Positions 26,359 through 33,854 are shown, counted from the stretch's first letter. The stretch is 64,000 bases of DNA from Aminipila sp032051575 (GCF_032051575.1 NZ_DAMBYD010000004.1:1-64000); one strand, 5' to 3'. Made by a program: numbers and translations. Notes: generated by a model not told the origin, from the sequence alone.

Positions 26359-26433
26359 GTACTTAGCATTGCTAAACATTAGTATTGACATTCATAATGC
26401 ATTGTATTAGTATGTACTTAGCAATACTAAGCA
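26359..26433 (+). promoter_or_regulatory. padR promoter flanked by two operator-like inverted repeats
   Basis: TTGACA (26385-26390), 17 bases, TAGTAT (26408-26413). The motif GTACTTAGCATTGCTAAACA (26359-26378) lies just upstream, and GTACTTAGCAATACTAAGCA (26414-26433) just downstream. Both contain an imperfect CTTAGCA...TGCTAAG-type dyad, as expected for PadR autoregulation. Confidence 0.7.
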
Positions 26434-26446
26434 TAGAGGTGAGAAG

Positions 26447-26785
26447 TTGAATCAGAAATATGAACAACAATTAAAAAAAGGAGTTCTTGAAATGTTGGTA
26501 TTAAAACTTTTAATGAATGAAGAAAAGTATGGTTATCAGCTTATTAGTGAGCTTGGGAAATACAGCAACGGCATGTTTTCTTTGAAGGAAGGTACCTTGT
26601 ATCCGATTTTATACAGACTCGAGGATGATGGACTGGTTATCAGCAGATGGAGTGAACCAAAACGCAAGGAAGTATCACGAAAATATTATTCCATTTCTGA
26701 TACAGGCAGGCAGACCTTGTCAGAGTTGAATGAATTATGGTCGAATTTTTCAAAAAATGTAACATCAATTATGGAGGAAGTCTAA
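26447..26785 (+). CDS. PadR family transcriptional regulator
   Basis: 112 residues from TTG 26447, with GAGGTG a few bases upstream. The winged-helix pattern is clear: KGVLEMLVLKLLMNEEKYGYQLI, then FSLKEGTLYPILYRLEDDGL and RKYYSISDTGR, the standard short PadR layout without a C-terminal effector domain. It heads an operon with a HAAS-domain membrane protein, an SdpI-like protein and a DUF3784 protein; PadR-HAAS pairs are a common membrane-stress arrangement. Two repeats around the promoter suggest autorepression. Confidence 0.92.
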   Translation: MNQKYEQQLKKGVLEMLVLKLLMNEEKYGYQLISELGKYSNGMFSLKEGTLYPILYRLEDDGLVISRWSEPKRKEVSRKYYSISDTGRQTLSELNELWSNFSKNVTSIMEEV

Positions 26786-27435
26786 TGGATAAGAATAAAT
26801 ATGTAAAATCTATAATCAAGAAACTAAAATGTTCCAGGCAGAAAAGGAAAGACATTGCAAAAGAATTGGAAGTAGATATTCAGATTGCTTTAGAAAATGG
26901 TGAACCGTGGGAGAAAATTAAAGAAAGAATGGGAGAGCCTCTTTCTGTGGCAGCTGATTTTAATGACAATTTTTCTAAAACAGAGTTAAAAGCTGCAAAA
27001 AATGCAAAAAGAATAGAAATATCAATAATTGTGCTTGTACTTATGGGCAGTATTGTTTTTGGTATTTATTGGATGCTGCCTAAAACTACAGTAATGGATA
27101 ATAACAGTAGTTTTAATGAAAAAGCAGTAATTAGCCAGGCTGAAATGATTGTAAACCTTTTAAATGAAAATGATTATACTACAATAAAGAAACAGTATGC
27201 AAATGACAAAATGAAAGAGGCTATAACTGAAAGTAAAATATCTGAAGCAAAAAAACAGATAGGCTCGGATTGGGGGAATTTTAAATCTTATACCAGTGAG
27301 AATACTGCAGAAATCGATCAAATTGGAAAGAAGTTTGCAGTTGTTGAGCTTGTCGCGCTATATGAAAACAGAAGCGTAACATACACCATTTCCTTCGATG
27401 AAAATATGCTTCTAGCAGGAATTTATATGAAATAG
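26785..27435 (+). CDS. HAAS-domain membrane protein with DUF3887-like C-terminal domain
   Basis: 216 residues from ATG 26785, whose first base is the last base of the padR stop codon, with GGAGG at 26773-26777. Residues 1 to about 65 form the HAAS/DUF1700-like helical domain (KYVKSIIKKLKC through MGEPLSVAADF). A single membrane segment follows (about 76-96), then an extracytoplasmic domain resembling DUF3887. HAAS domains are typically encoded beside PadR repressors and are thought to link them to membrane proteins. Function is unproven. Confidence 0.75.
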   Translation: MDKNKYVKSIIKKLKCSRQKRKDIAKELEVDIQIALENGEPWEKIKERMGEPLSVAADFNDNFSKTELKAAKNAKRIEISIIVLVLMGSIVFGIYWMLPKTTVMDNNSSFNEKAVISQAEMIVNLLNENDYTTIKKQYANDKMKEAITESKISEAKKQIGSDWGNFKSYTSENTAEIDQIGKKFAVVELVALYENRSVTYTISFDENMLLAGIYMK

Positions 27436-27446
27436 AGGTGATAGAT

Positions 27447-27860
27447 ATGGCGTTTTTGATATTTTTGGTTGGTTGTAATATGTTAATACCTGCAATAATG
27501 ATTATTTTTGGAAAAATATTTGAAAATAAAGTACCCAAAAGAATTAATAATTTTTATGGTTATAGGACATCCATGTCCATGAAAAACCAAGATACGTGGG
27601 AATTTGCTCATAAATACTGCGGTATGCTTTGGAAAAAAGCTGGCTTGATTATGGGCATTGTTACATTAATTATAACAGTAGTATCTTTTAATTTAACTGA
27701 AGATATGCAGGGTATTGTTTGCGGCATCATTGTAACAATACAGACTATTGTTTTAATAGGTTCTATATTTCCAGTTGAGAAGGCATTAAAGAAAAATTTT
27801 GACAAGAATGGTTATAGAAACATTGAATATAGTAAAAATACCGTGGATGGAGAGGAATAG
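27447..27860 (+). CDS. SdpI family membrane protein
   Basis: 137 residues from ATG 27447 (GAGGTGAT upstream; a GTG at 27438 is less likely). Three to four hydrophobic segments and the SdpI signature NFYGYRTSMSMKNQDTWEFAHKYCGMLW. In B. subtilis SdpI gives immunity to the SdpC toxin and signals to its repressor. Here it follows a PadR-HAAS pair with no SdpABC toxin genes in the window, so it is more likely part of an envelope-response module than a self-immunity gene. Confidence 0.85.
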   Translation: MAFLIFLVGCNMLIPAIMIIFGKIFENKVPKRINNFYGYRTSMSMKNQDTWEFAHKYCGMLWKKAGLIMGIVTLIITVVSFNLTEDMQGIVCGIIVTIQTIVLIGSIFPVEKALKKNFDKNGYRNIEYSKNTVDGEE

Positions 27861-27865
27861 TATTT

Positions 27866-28201
27866 ATGAATATTGGGGTGGCAGGCTGCATTGCCATGGG
27901 AGTAGTATTTTCTATATTACTAGTTCTATTTGTAATATTGAAAGAGAAAGGTGCAATGTTGGTCAGTGGATTCAATATGCTGTCTAAGGAAGAAAGAAAA
28001 AATTTTGATACAGAAAGAATGTGTGCAGATCAGGCAAAAGCATTTCTTACATGGTCTATTGTATTTTTCATTGGAGCCTTGCTATCTTATATGATTAGTC
28101 AGTATGTAGCCATTATAGCTTGGGGAATATGGCTGATATTATTTTTTAAGGATGTACATATGGATACGGAAAAGGCATTTGGAAAGTATAAAAAAGGGTA
28201 A
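27866..28201 (+). CDS. DUF3784 membrane protein
   Basis: 111 residues with an N-terminal and two later hydrophobic segments. The GFNMLSKEERKNFDTERMC stretch after the first segment is the DUF3784 hallmark. Function unknown. It is the last gene of the padR operon, five bases after the SdpI-like gene, and a terminator follows. Confidence 0.8.
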   Translation: MNIGVAGCIAMGVVFSILLVLFVILKEKGAMLVSGFNMLSKEERKNFDTERMCADQAKAFLTWSIVFFIGALLSYMISQYVAIIAWGIWLILFFKDVHMDTEKAFGKYKKG

Positions 28202-28230
28202 TAAAATACCTTAAGGACAAAAGAAGGGGC

Positions 28231-28276
28231 GCTGTTACATTAGCATAATCAATAACTAGTGTAACAGCTTATTTTT
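28231..28276 (+). terminator. Intrinsic terminator of the padR operon
   Basis: GCTGTTACA pairs with TGTAACAGC, extended by TTAG/CTAG with wobble, followed by TTATTTTTT. Confidence 0.8.
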
Positions 28277-28333
28277 TAAAAAAATATTTTGAGCATGTCA
28301 ATAAGATAGATCTGTAAATAAACTAAAAACTTA

Positions 28334-28543
28334 TTATTGGATTTCTAGTACGTCAATTAGAACTGTACTTGTTAATTCTGCATTTGCAGCAAATACGGTT
28401 GTGATTAAATCAAGAAGCAATTCTTCTTTTGTTTTACCATTTGATGTACCAGTTATTTTAGATAGTGCTCCGCTAGAAAAATTATTTGCTACAACTTTGA
28501 AATATGCTTCTTGAAAGATTTTATCAAATTCATCTTTTGACAT
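28334..28543 (-). CDS. Hypothetical 69-residue protein
   Basis: A small soluble, mostly helical acidic protein (MSKDEFDKIFQEAYF at the start, hydrophobic LLLDLITTVFAANAE later). The minus-strand ATG has GGAGGT seven bases upstream, which supports translation. I do not recognise a family. It stands alone on the minus strand, convergent with the padR operon and divergent from the helical protein at 28792; the 248 bases between them hold a perfect 13-base inverted repeat and otherwise nothing I can name. Confidence 0.6.
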   Translation of the reverse strand: MSKDEFDKIFQEAYFKVVANNFSSGALSKITGTSNGKTKEELLLDLITTVFAANAELTSTVLIDVLEIQ

Positions 28544-28747
28544 AATATTACCTCCATTTATTTTAAATTAGTATTATAATGACTAATAATGATTCTAAAT
28601 ATTCACATATTCGAGAAAAGATAAGGGCTTGTTAAAAAGTAAAGTTAAAAGAATTACATGATGAAATCATGGCGCAGACTATATAATGAGAATGCGGATA
28701 GAAGTAAAAAATATCTAACTTTCAAATTATAAGTAGTAAAAAGATGC

Positions 28748-28774
28748 TTCTAATAATATATTATATTATTAGAA
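28748..28774 (+). repeat. Perfect 13-base inverted repeat before the 28792 gene
   Basis: TTCTAATAATATA and its exact complement TATATTATTAGAA surround a single central T, ending two bases before the Shine-Dalgarno site. It could be an operator or an RNA hairpin that affects ribosome access. Confidence 0.65.
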
Positions 28775-28791
28775 ACAAAGGAGGTCGCTGA

Positions 28792-29367
28792 ATGAGATTG
28801 GTTAATGTGCTTCAAACTGCTTGTATTCCACCAAGTCAACTGAATTTGATATTCCAATCAAGGACAATTTGGAGAGATTTGGCTACGTGGCTTAGGGCCT
28901 ATTTAGCCAGCAAACATGGAGGGTTAGGAGATATAGAAGCAATATGGGAGAAATTAGATGAACTATTAATAAAATCTACTAATATTTTTAGTTTAGTCTT
29001 TGGAGAGCAATTTGCAGATCAATATGTTACTCTCTTATCCAATTTCAATAATATTTTAGATGCTTTGATTAATGCACAAATAAATGGTGACACTAATGCG
29101 ATAAATGAATACACAAAGCAGTTGTATGAAAATGCAGACCAAATAGCTGCTTTTCTATCAAAAGTAAATCCGTTTTGGGTAGAAAGTGAATGGAAGAATT
29201 TATTATATCAATTTAATCAAATGACAATAGATCAATCAAACACATTTTTAAATAAAGACTTTAGAAAAAACATAGACATATTTGATAGAATTTTAAATCT
29301 TACTTCAACAATAGGTGACTATTATTCACAAGGTATACTTGATTACTTAAATTTCTCCAGTAAATAA
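28792..29367 (+). CDS. All-helical protein of a family often mislabelled acetylglutamate kinase
   Basis: 191 residues, with AAAGGAGGT six bases before the ATG. The order RTIWRDLATWLRAYLASK, then YENADQIAAFLSKVNPFW, EWKNLLYQF, and a late FDRILN/GDYYSQGILDYL segment matches an unnamed helical-bundle family widespread in Bacilli and Clostridia, sometimes annotated as acetylglutamate kinase without support. No kinase motifs are present. There is no signal peptide and no membrane segment. Function unknown. It appears monocistronic, with its own terminator-like hairpin at 29393. Confidence 0.65.
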   Translation: MRLVNVLQTACIPPSQLNLIFQSRTIWRDLATWLRAYLASKHGGLGDIEAIWEKLDELLIKSTNIFSLVFGEQFADQYVTLLSNFNNILDALINAQINGDTNAINEYTKQLYENADQIAAFLSKVNPFWVESEWKNLLYQFNQMTIDQSNTFLNKDFRKNIDIFDRILNLTSTIGDYYSQGILDYLNFSSK

Positions 29368-29392
29368 GAATAGTAATGAATCCACCTTTAAT

Positions 29393-29418
29393 GCCGGGTT
29401 TTATAGCCCGGTGTTTTT
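29393..29418 (+). terminator. Terminator after the helical protein gene
   Basis: CCGGG pairs with CCCGG across an 8-base loop, followed by TGTTTTTG. Confidence 0.7.
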
Positions 29419-29590
29419 GTTTGGCACAGTCAAGTGGTAGCATGCTGTTCATTATGTGTTAGGCAAGGGAACAGAAGAAGTCCCAGCTAATCTGGAACTT
29501 AGTTTTCTTGTATATAATTTGAGAAGAGCAATTTATAATGGGATGAAAATGGATGAAATAGGGATGTGGATAGTTATGTTAAATATTTGA
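29411..29590 (+). pseudogene. Remnant of a transposase C terminus (IS1182/DDE type)
   Basis: This frame reads VFLFGTVKW, an in-frame TAG at 29438, then HAVHYVLGKGTEEVPANLELSF and LVYNLRRAIYNGM before a TGA. The FGTVK-W, GxEEV-A-L-L-F-AYNLRR pattern is the C-terminal end of IS1182-like DDE transposases. It lacks a start, the catalytic core and terminal repeats and contains a nonsense codon, so it is a relic. It marks this accessory stretch as a past insertion site. Confidence 0.65.
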
Positions 29591-29615
29591 AATTTATAAG
29601 ATTGTCTTGTATAAT
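29587..29615 (+). promoter_or_regulatory. Sigma-A promoter of the 51-residue membrane protein
   Basis: TTGAAA (29587-29592), 17 bases, perfect TATAAT (29610-29615). It begins at the end of the transposase remnant. Confidence 0.8.
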
Positions 29616-29656
29616 AAAGCTAAGGGAGAATTATAGCTGCAAAATAGGGGGTTAAT

Positions 29657-29812
29657 ATGGAGATTATAATTGCTATTGCAATATTTATTGGAATTGGTAT
29701 TCTTATTTCAAGATTATCAGCATTTATTGGGACAAGAATCTTTAGATTCTCGGATCTAATTAAATATCTTATAAAACTTTTCAAAAAAGAGAAAATAGAT
29801 AAAACAATATAA
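29657..29812 (+). CDS. 51-residue small membrane protein
   Basis: Too short for usual gene finders. ATG at 29657 with AGGGGG upstream and a near-consensus promoter at 29587-29615. Residues 3-17 are almost wholly Ile/Ala/Gly/Phe and form one membrane segment; the rest is basic and amphipathic, ending in KKEKIDKTI. I do not recognise a family. It could be a membrane-associated regulator or a toxin-like peptide; no antisense promoter was noticed next to it. Confidence 0.6.
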   Translation: MEIIIAIAIFIGIGILISRLSAFIGTRIFRFSDLIKYLIKLFKKEKIDKTI

Positions 29813-29888
29813 TAAAAAGAAGCACGTAAACGAAAATAGACCTTAAAAGTTATATATCCACTTACCCAAATTTATGAGGTGATGAATA

Positions 29889-30422
29889 ATGAAACTTACA
29901 CTGGCTCCACTTAAAACAGAAAACATTGCTATGTTTAAACGAGACATGCAAGAGGCATTTCAATATGGATACGAAATGGAATGTGGGTCATCCGAAGAAT
30001 TGATTTTACCGGAAAAGGACATAGATGATTCACTCAATGGCAATGGTGCTGAAGCGTATCAGGCAATTGTTAACGGTGAGGTTTCCGGTGGAACCGTCAT
30101 AACTGTTGATAACGAAACATATCATAATCATTTGGATTTTCTTTTTGTTAAAGTTGGTTGTCAAGGAACTGGCGTTGGGCAGGCACTTTGGAAAGCAATA
30201 GAAAATTTATACCCTGAAACAAAAGTATGGGAAACATGTACGCCGTATTTTGAAAAGAGGAACATTCATTTCTATGTCAATAAATGTGGCTTTCACATTG
30301 TTGAGTTTTATAACCCACTTCATCGAGATCCAAATGTGCCAGAGACTGTAGGAGGAATGCCAGCAGATGAAGGTGATTATTTCTTTAGATTTGAAAAAAA
30401 TATGGGACAAGATCTTCTATAA
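29889..30422 (+). CDS. GNAT family N-acetyltransferase
   Basis: 177 residues, ATG with GAGGTGAT upstream. A GNAT fold is indicated by HLDFLFVKVGCQGTGVGQALWKAIE, where the Q-G-x-G-V/I-G-x-A loop binds acetyl-CoA, and by a FYVNKCGFHIVEFY strand near the end. The acceptor substrate is unknown. It is single, between the small membrane protein and a terminator-like hairpin. Confidence 0.85.
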   Translation: MKLTLAPLKTENIAMFKRDMQEAFQYGYEMECGSSEELILPEKDIDDSLNGNGAEAYQAIVNGEVSGGTVITVDNETYHNHLDFLFVKVGCQGTGVGQALWKAIENLYPETKVWETCTPYFEKRNIHFYVNKCGFHIVEFYNPLHRDPNVPETVGGMPADEGDYFFRFEKNMGQDLL

Positions 30423-30456
30423 ATCGCAGTTTGTCGAGCTGATATCGTACTTAAAT

Positions 30457-30490
30457 AGGGTGCCAAGAATTCAATTCATGGCACCTATAT
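30457..30490 (+). terminator. Terminator-like hairpin after the acetyltransferase
   Basis: GGTGCCA pairs with TGGCACC across a 13-base loop, but the tail (TATATTGTT) is only moderately T-rich. Confidence 0.55.
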
Positions 30491-30511
30491 TGTTATCCGT
30501 TCAGTAAAATC

Positions 30512-30583
30512 ATGATTACTTGCATTGTTGCAGTTACAACCTTAATTGTGCTAATTATAGATTTGGAACGTAAACAAAAATAA
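30512..30583 (+). CDS. 23-residue putative holin-like type I toxin peptide
   Basis: ATG to TAA, encoding MITCIVAVTTLIVLIIDLE followed by RKQK: one membrane segment with a charged, basic tail, the layout of the putative holin-like (Hol_Tox) peptides. No good Shine-Dalgarno is seen, and the N terminus is shorter than usual, so it may be decayed or start elsewhere. The downstream hairpin arrangement (AATAACCG...CGGTTATT, then CTAACCG...CGGTAG) and a minus-strand extended -10 promoter fit a type I toxin-antitoxin locus with a convergent antisense RNA. Confidence 0.45.
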   Translation: MITCIVAVTTLIVLIIDLERKQK

Positions 30584-30612
30584 CCGCCCTCGCCAAAGTA
30601 CGGTTATTTTTT
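30577..30612. terminator. Bidirectional terminator in the toxin 3' region
   Basis: AAATAACCG pairs with CGGTTATTT across a 14-base loop, with T-runs on both strands (TTTTTT on plus, TTTTTG on minus). It can end the toxin mRNA and the antisense RNA. Confidence 0.8.
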
Positions 30613-30657
30613 AATAATTCGATATTAGGCTAACCGTCTATCGGTAGCACTTTTTAT
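30577..30657 (-). ncRNA. Candidate antisense RNA of the type I toxin locus
   Basis: The minus strand has a TGTTATAAT extended -10 (30672-30664). From a start near 30657 it would read through CTACCGATAGACGGTTAG (a short hairpin, 30647-30630) into the shared terminator, giving about 80 nucleotides that overlap the toxin 3' end. Confidence 0.5.
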
Positions 30658-30663
30658 GTCTTG

Positions 30664-30672
30664 ATTATAACA
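30664..30672 (-). promoter_or_regulatory. Extended -10 promoter of the antisense RNA
   Basis: Minus strand TGTTATAAT, a TGn plus perfect TATAAT; no convincing -35 box. Confidence 0.55.
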
Positions 30673-30766
30673 TACTCTAAATAAAAACCATATAGAATAA
30701 TTAAAAGGGTAATGTATAAATTAATGTGTAAAAATATTAAATAATTTATAAAGGAAGAGCGGTACC

Positions 30767-31447
30767 ATGAAAGAAATATTTTTACAGATTCAATCCATGT
30801 CACAGAAAAGAATCTGTACACTAAAAGTGGTTATTATATTATTTATGATATTTGAAGCAATATGGATATTTCCATTGAAATACGAATTATCAATATTTAC
30901 TGCAGGAATAATTTGTTGTTACTTTATGGTTGGCGTTATATTAGGTGCTGTGATAGTAAGAAAAAATGTAATAATTCTTTTAGGTATAATATTTTCTAAT
31001 TTTGCAGGTCTTGCTCTAAGAGTTTGGTTAGAATGGGGAGAAGTATCAATTACAGAAGGGTTAACACCGAAAAGGGCTTTTCTCACATATGTACCAGTTA
31101 TTATTGTTACATATATTGGTTATATATATGCAAAACGCAATATTAAAGCATTCAAAGGGGATAAGATGAAAAATATAAGAAAAAGTAAGCTAATAATTTT
31201 ATTAGGAGGTATATGGATATTTTTCTATTTTGCTGTTATTTTGTATGGTAATTCAAATTTAATGGGATTTGCAGCAACTTTTAATTTAATTCTGTTTTAT
31301 GTAATAGTTATAATATTAGTTTTTAAATTTTTGATAAATAACTTTGGAACAAAGCAAATCGAACAACAAAATAAAGAAATTCTAGAAAAAATGAATGAAA
31401 TGCAACAGAAGATAGACGAAATGCAAGAAAAGATTAATGAAAAGTAA
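30767..31447 (+). CDS. Hypothetical membrane protein with C-terminal coiled coil
   Basis: 226 residues. About six hydrophobic segments up to residue 190 (for example KVVIILFMIFEAIWIFPL and LIILLGGIWIFFYFAVILY), then a charged heptad-like tail, QIEQQNKEILEKMNEMQQKI and more, that should form a coiled coil in the cytoplasm. I do not recognise the family. GGAAG lies a few bases before the ATG. The 150 bases after it up to the tRNA terminator show no gene. Confidence 0.6.
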   Translation: MKEIFLQIQSMSQKRICTLKVVIILFMIFEAIWIFPLKYELSIFTAGIICCYFMVGVILGAVIVRKNVIILLGIIFSNFAGLALRVWLEWGEVSITEGLTPKRAFLTYVPVIIVTYIGYIYAKRNIKAFKGDKMKNIRKSKLIILLGGIWIFFYFAVILYGNSNLMGFAATFNLILFYVIVIILVFKFLINNFGTKQIEQQNKEILEKMNEMQQKIDEMQEKINEK

Positions 31448-31596
31448 ATATAAAAAAAATAAATATTTAAGGCTGTAAAAAATTAATCTGAAACGGCTTG
31501 ATTGAAAGAGGTAAAAAATATTACCAAAAAAGCAAAATGGTAAAAAATATAGAAAATATCAAGCGCTCTTATAAACGCTGAAATTTCAAGGTAAAT

Positions 31597-31625
31597 AAAA
31601 GACCACTGCGTTTGCAGTGGTCTTT
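31597..31625. terminator. Terminator downstream of tRNA-Arg
   Basis: AAAGACCACTGC pairs perfectly with GCAGTGGTCTTT across a 4-base loop. The minus-strand tail is TTTTATTT, so it ends the tRNA transcript. Confidence 0.85.
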
Positions 31626-31700
31626 GGTGAGGCACGAGGGACTCGAACCCCCAACCGACAGATTCGAAGTCTGCGACTCTATCCATTGAGCTAGTACCCC
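31625..31700 (-). tRNA. tRNA-Arg (anticodon UCG)
   Basis: Read on the minus strand: acceptor GGGGTAC with GTGCCTC (two wobble pairs), D arm GCTC/GAGT, anticodon loop CTTCGAA giving anticodon UCG (reads CGN Arg codons), T loop TTCGAGT, discriminator A and an encoded CCA. Length 76. It has its own promoter and terminator. An open frame of 67 codons across it is not a gene. Confidence 0.93.
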
Positions 31701-31720
31701 ATATTTTATTGACAAAAGAT

Positions 31721-31749
31721 ATTATACACTATAATCAAGTTAAAATCAA
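31721..31749 (-). promoter_or_regulatory. Sigma-A promoter of tRNA-Arg
   Basis: Minus strand TTGATT (31749-31744), 17 bases, perfect TATAAT (31726-31721), about 20 bases upstream of the mature 5' end. Confidence 0.8.
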
Positions 31750-31892
31750 ACTGATTTTAATTTAATTAATGTATACATGTTGCATATTATTCCATTCATT
31801 GCCATAATTAGACAAATGTGATAACATTATACATAAGGGTACAAAAATAATATAGTAAATAGTTGGGGTTAAAGAAAGGAAGTAATATTAGA

Positions 31893-33854
31893 ATGAATAG
31901 CATCAAAAAAAAGGTTTTAGCAATAACTCTAATATTGTTATTAGTATCGTTATCAATAGTATCTATGGTTTTTACAGCATTAAGTCTCAATGGAACATTA
32001 AATACAATTAAAGAAATTATGGGGGAAACAGCTATAACTTCTTCTATTGCTGTAGAAAACAGATTGCTTTCTATACAAAATGTTATTCAAGAATTAGGTA
32101 CCATTAATAGACTGTCAAATCCAGACAGTAGTGTTGAAAGTAAACGTCAAATATTAGACAGTAAGATGAAAGCATTTAATTTTGTCAATTTGACTATCAC
32201 TGATTTAAACGGAGCATCATTAGAAAACACTAATTTTGCAGATACGGAATATTTCAAAAAAGCAATAAATGGAGAAACCTTTGTTGACAATCCTGATATA
32301 GATTCAGAGGGAAAGTTAACAATGCATATTGCAGCGCCTTTATGGAAAGACGGTTTATATGATACTGAAATAGTAGGAACCGTTGTTGTAACTTTAGATG
32401 GTTCTTATCTATCAGATATTACAAACAAAATAAAGATTGGAAAGACTGGACAGTGTTACATGATAAATAATCATGGAACTACCATAGCTGATACTGATTA
32501 TAAATCAGTAAAAGCACAAGACAATACCATTGAAGGTGCTAAGAAGGATAAAGCATTAAAAAAATTGGCGAGTCTTGAACAACGGGGATTAAACGGTGAA
32601 AACTGTTTTGGCGATATGGAGTTCGGAGGAGTTAAAAAACTCTTGTTTTTAACTCCTGTCGAGGGTACTGACGGCTGGGTACTTGGAGTATCTGTTGAGA
32701 AAAGTGAATTTATGAAATCAATATACCAAGCTGTGGCTGTTTGCCTGGGAATTTCTATAGTAGCATTGATTTTCGCAGGGATTATCATGATAAGATTTGC
32801 CACTAACTTGGTAAAACCAATAAAGGAAATTGAAACTGCTGTTTACGAGGTTTCGCAAGGCAACTTTGATGTAAACATAAATTATGAATCAAAGGATGAA
32901 GTCGGAAAAATGGCAGACAGTATGAGGAATATGATTTCTTCTACTGAGAAAATTATTGCGGATATTACTAGGGCACTTGGAGAAATGTCCCAAGGGAACT
33001 TTGATGTACGCGCAGGTGTAGAATATGTGGGTGTATATAAGAACCTACAAAAGGCTATGTTAGCTATTATTTCTGAATTAAGCCAGACTCTTGGAAATAT
33101 AAAAGTATCTGCAGAACAGGTAAATTTAGGTGCAGAGCAGGTATCTTCTGGTTCCCAATCCTTGGCACAAGGTTCAGTTGAGCAGGCAAGTTCTATAGAA
33201 GAGTTAACTGCATCTATTAACTTGATTTCAAATCAAATAAGGGATAATGCAAATAACGCAAATAGTGCAAATGGCCAATCAACCAGAGTTGGAGAAGAAC
33301 TAGAACGAAGCAATGCGCAGATGAATAGAATGATGATAGCTATGGAAGATATCTCAGGAAAATCTACGGAAATTAGTAAAATTATTAAGGCCATTGAAGA
33401 CATTGCATTCCAGACAAATATACTTGCACTAAATGCTGCAGTAGAAGCAGCTAGAGCTGGTGCAGCAGGTAAGGGATTTGCTGTTGTAGCGGATGAAGTT
33501 AGAAATCTTGCAGGAAAATCTGCAGAGGCGGCTAAAGATACTACATCCTTAATTGAAGATACCGTGAGAGCAGTAGAAGAGGGAACTAGTATTGCTGTAG
33601 AGACTGCTGAGGCTTTAAAGGCGGTAGTAGAAAATACAGAGCAAGTTGTTACAGCAATAACGGAAATTGCCAAAGCATCAGCAGAGCAGGCGGATTCCAT
33701 TACGCAGGTAACGATGGGATTAGATCAAATTTCCGCTGTAGTACAATCCAATTCAGCAACGGCAGAAGAAAGCGCGGCAGCAAGTGAAGAATTATCTGGG
33801 CAAGCTAATCTGCTTCAAGTAGAAGTTGACAAATTTAAGTTAAAGAAAATATAA
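31893..33854 (+). CDS. Methyl-accepting chemotaxis protein
   Basis: 653 residues from ATG 31893 (AAAGGAAG upstream; the frame is open from 31863). An N-terminal membrane segment (about 10-30) and a second near 285-310 enclose a Cache-type ligand-binding domain (DTEYFKKAINGETFVDNP and SGKLTMHIAAPLW-like features). Two HAMP-like segments follow (SQGNFDVNINYESKDEVGKM and SQGNFDVRAGVEY). The signalling tip IEDIAFQTNILALNAAVEAA with the following ARAG and GKGFAVVADEVRNLA is canonical. No CheA or CheW gene is nearby, so it reports to a chemotaxis system encoded elsewhere. Ligand unknown; Cache receptors often bind amino acids. Confidence 0.95.
   Translation: MNSIKKKVLAITLILLLVSLSIVSMVFTALSLNGTLNTIKEIMGETAITSSIAVENRLLSIQNVIQELGTINRLSNPDSSVESKRQILDSKMKAFNFVNLTITDLNGASLENTNFADTEYFKKAINGETFVDNPDIDSEGKLTMHIAAPLWKDGLYDTEIVGTVVVTLDGSYLSDITNKIKIGKTGQCYMINNHGTTIADTDYKSVKAQDNTIEGAKKDKALKKLASLEQRGLNGENCFGDMEFGGVKKLLFLTPVEGTDGWVLGVSVEKSEFMKSIYQAVAVCLGISIVALIFAGIIMIRFATNLVKPIKEIETAVYEVSQGNFDVNINYESKDEVGKMADSMRNMISSTEKIIADITRALGEMSQGNFDVRAGVEYVGVYKNLQKAMLAIISELSQTLGNIKVSAEQVNLGAEQVSSGSQSLAQGSVEQASSIEELTASINLISNQIRDNANNANSANGQSTRVGEELERSNAQMNRMMIAMEDISGKSTEISKIIKAIEDIAFQTNILALNAAVEAARAGAAGKGFAVVADEVRNLAGKSAEAAKDTTSLIEDTVRAVEEGTSIAVETAEALKAVVENTEQVVTAITEIAKASAEQADSITQVTMGLDQISAVVQSNSATAEESAAASEELSGQANLLQVEVDKFKLKKI

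Noticed and set aside
30479..30496. TGGCAC-N5-TTGTTA resembling a sigma-54 promoter
   Set aside because: The TGGCACC is the 3' arm of a terminator-like hairpin, the -12 GC is GT, and no sigma-54-type gene follows.
31483..31686. 67-codon minus-strand open frame over the tRNA gene
   Set aside because: It reads through a complete tRNA-Arg and its terminator, so it is not coding.
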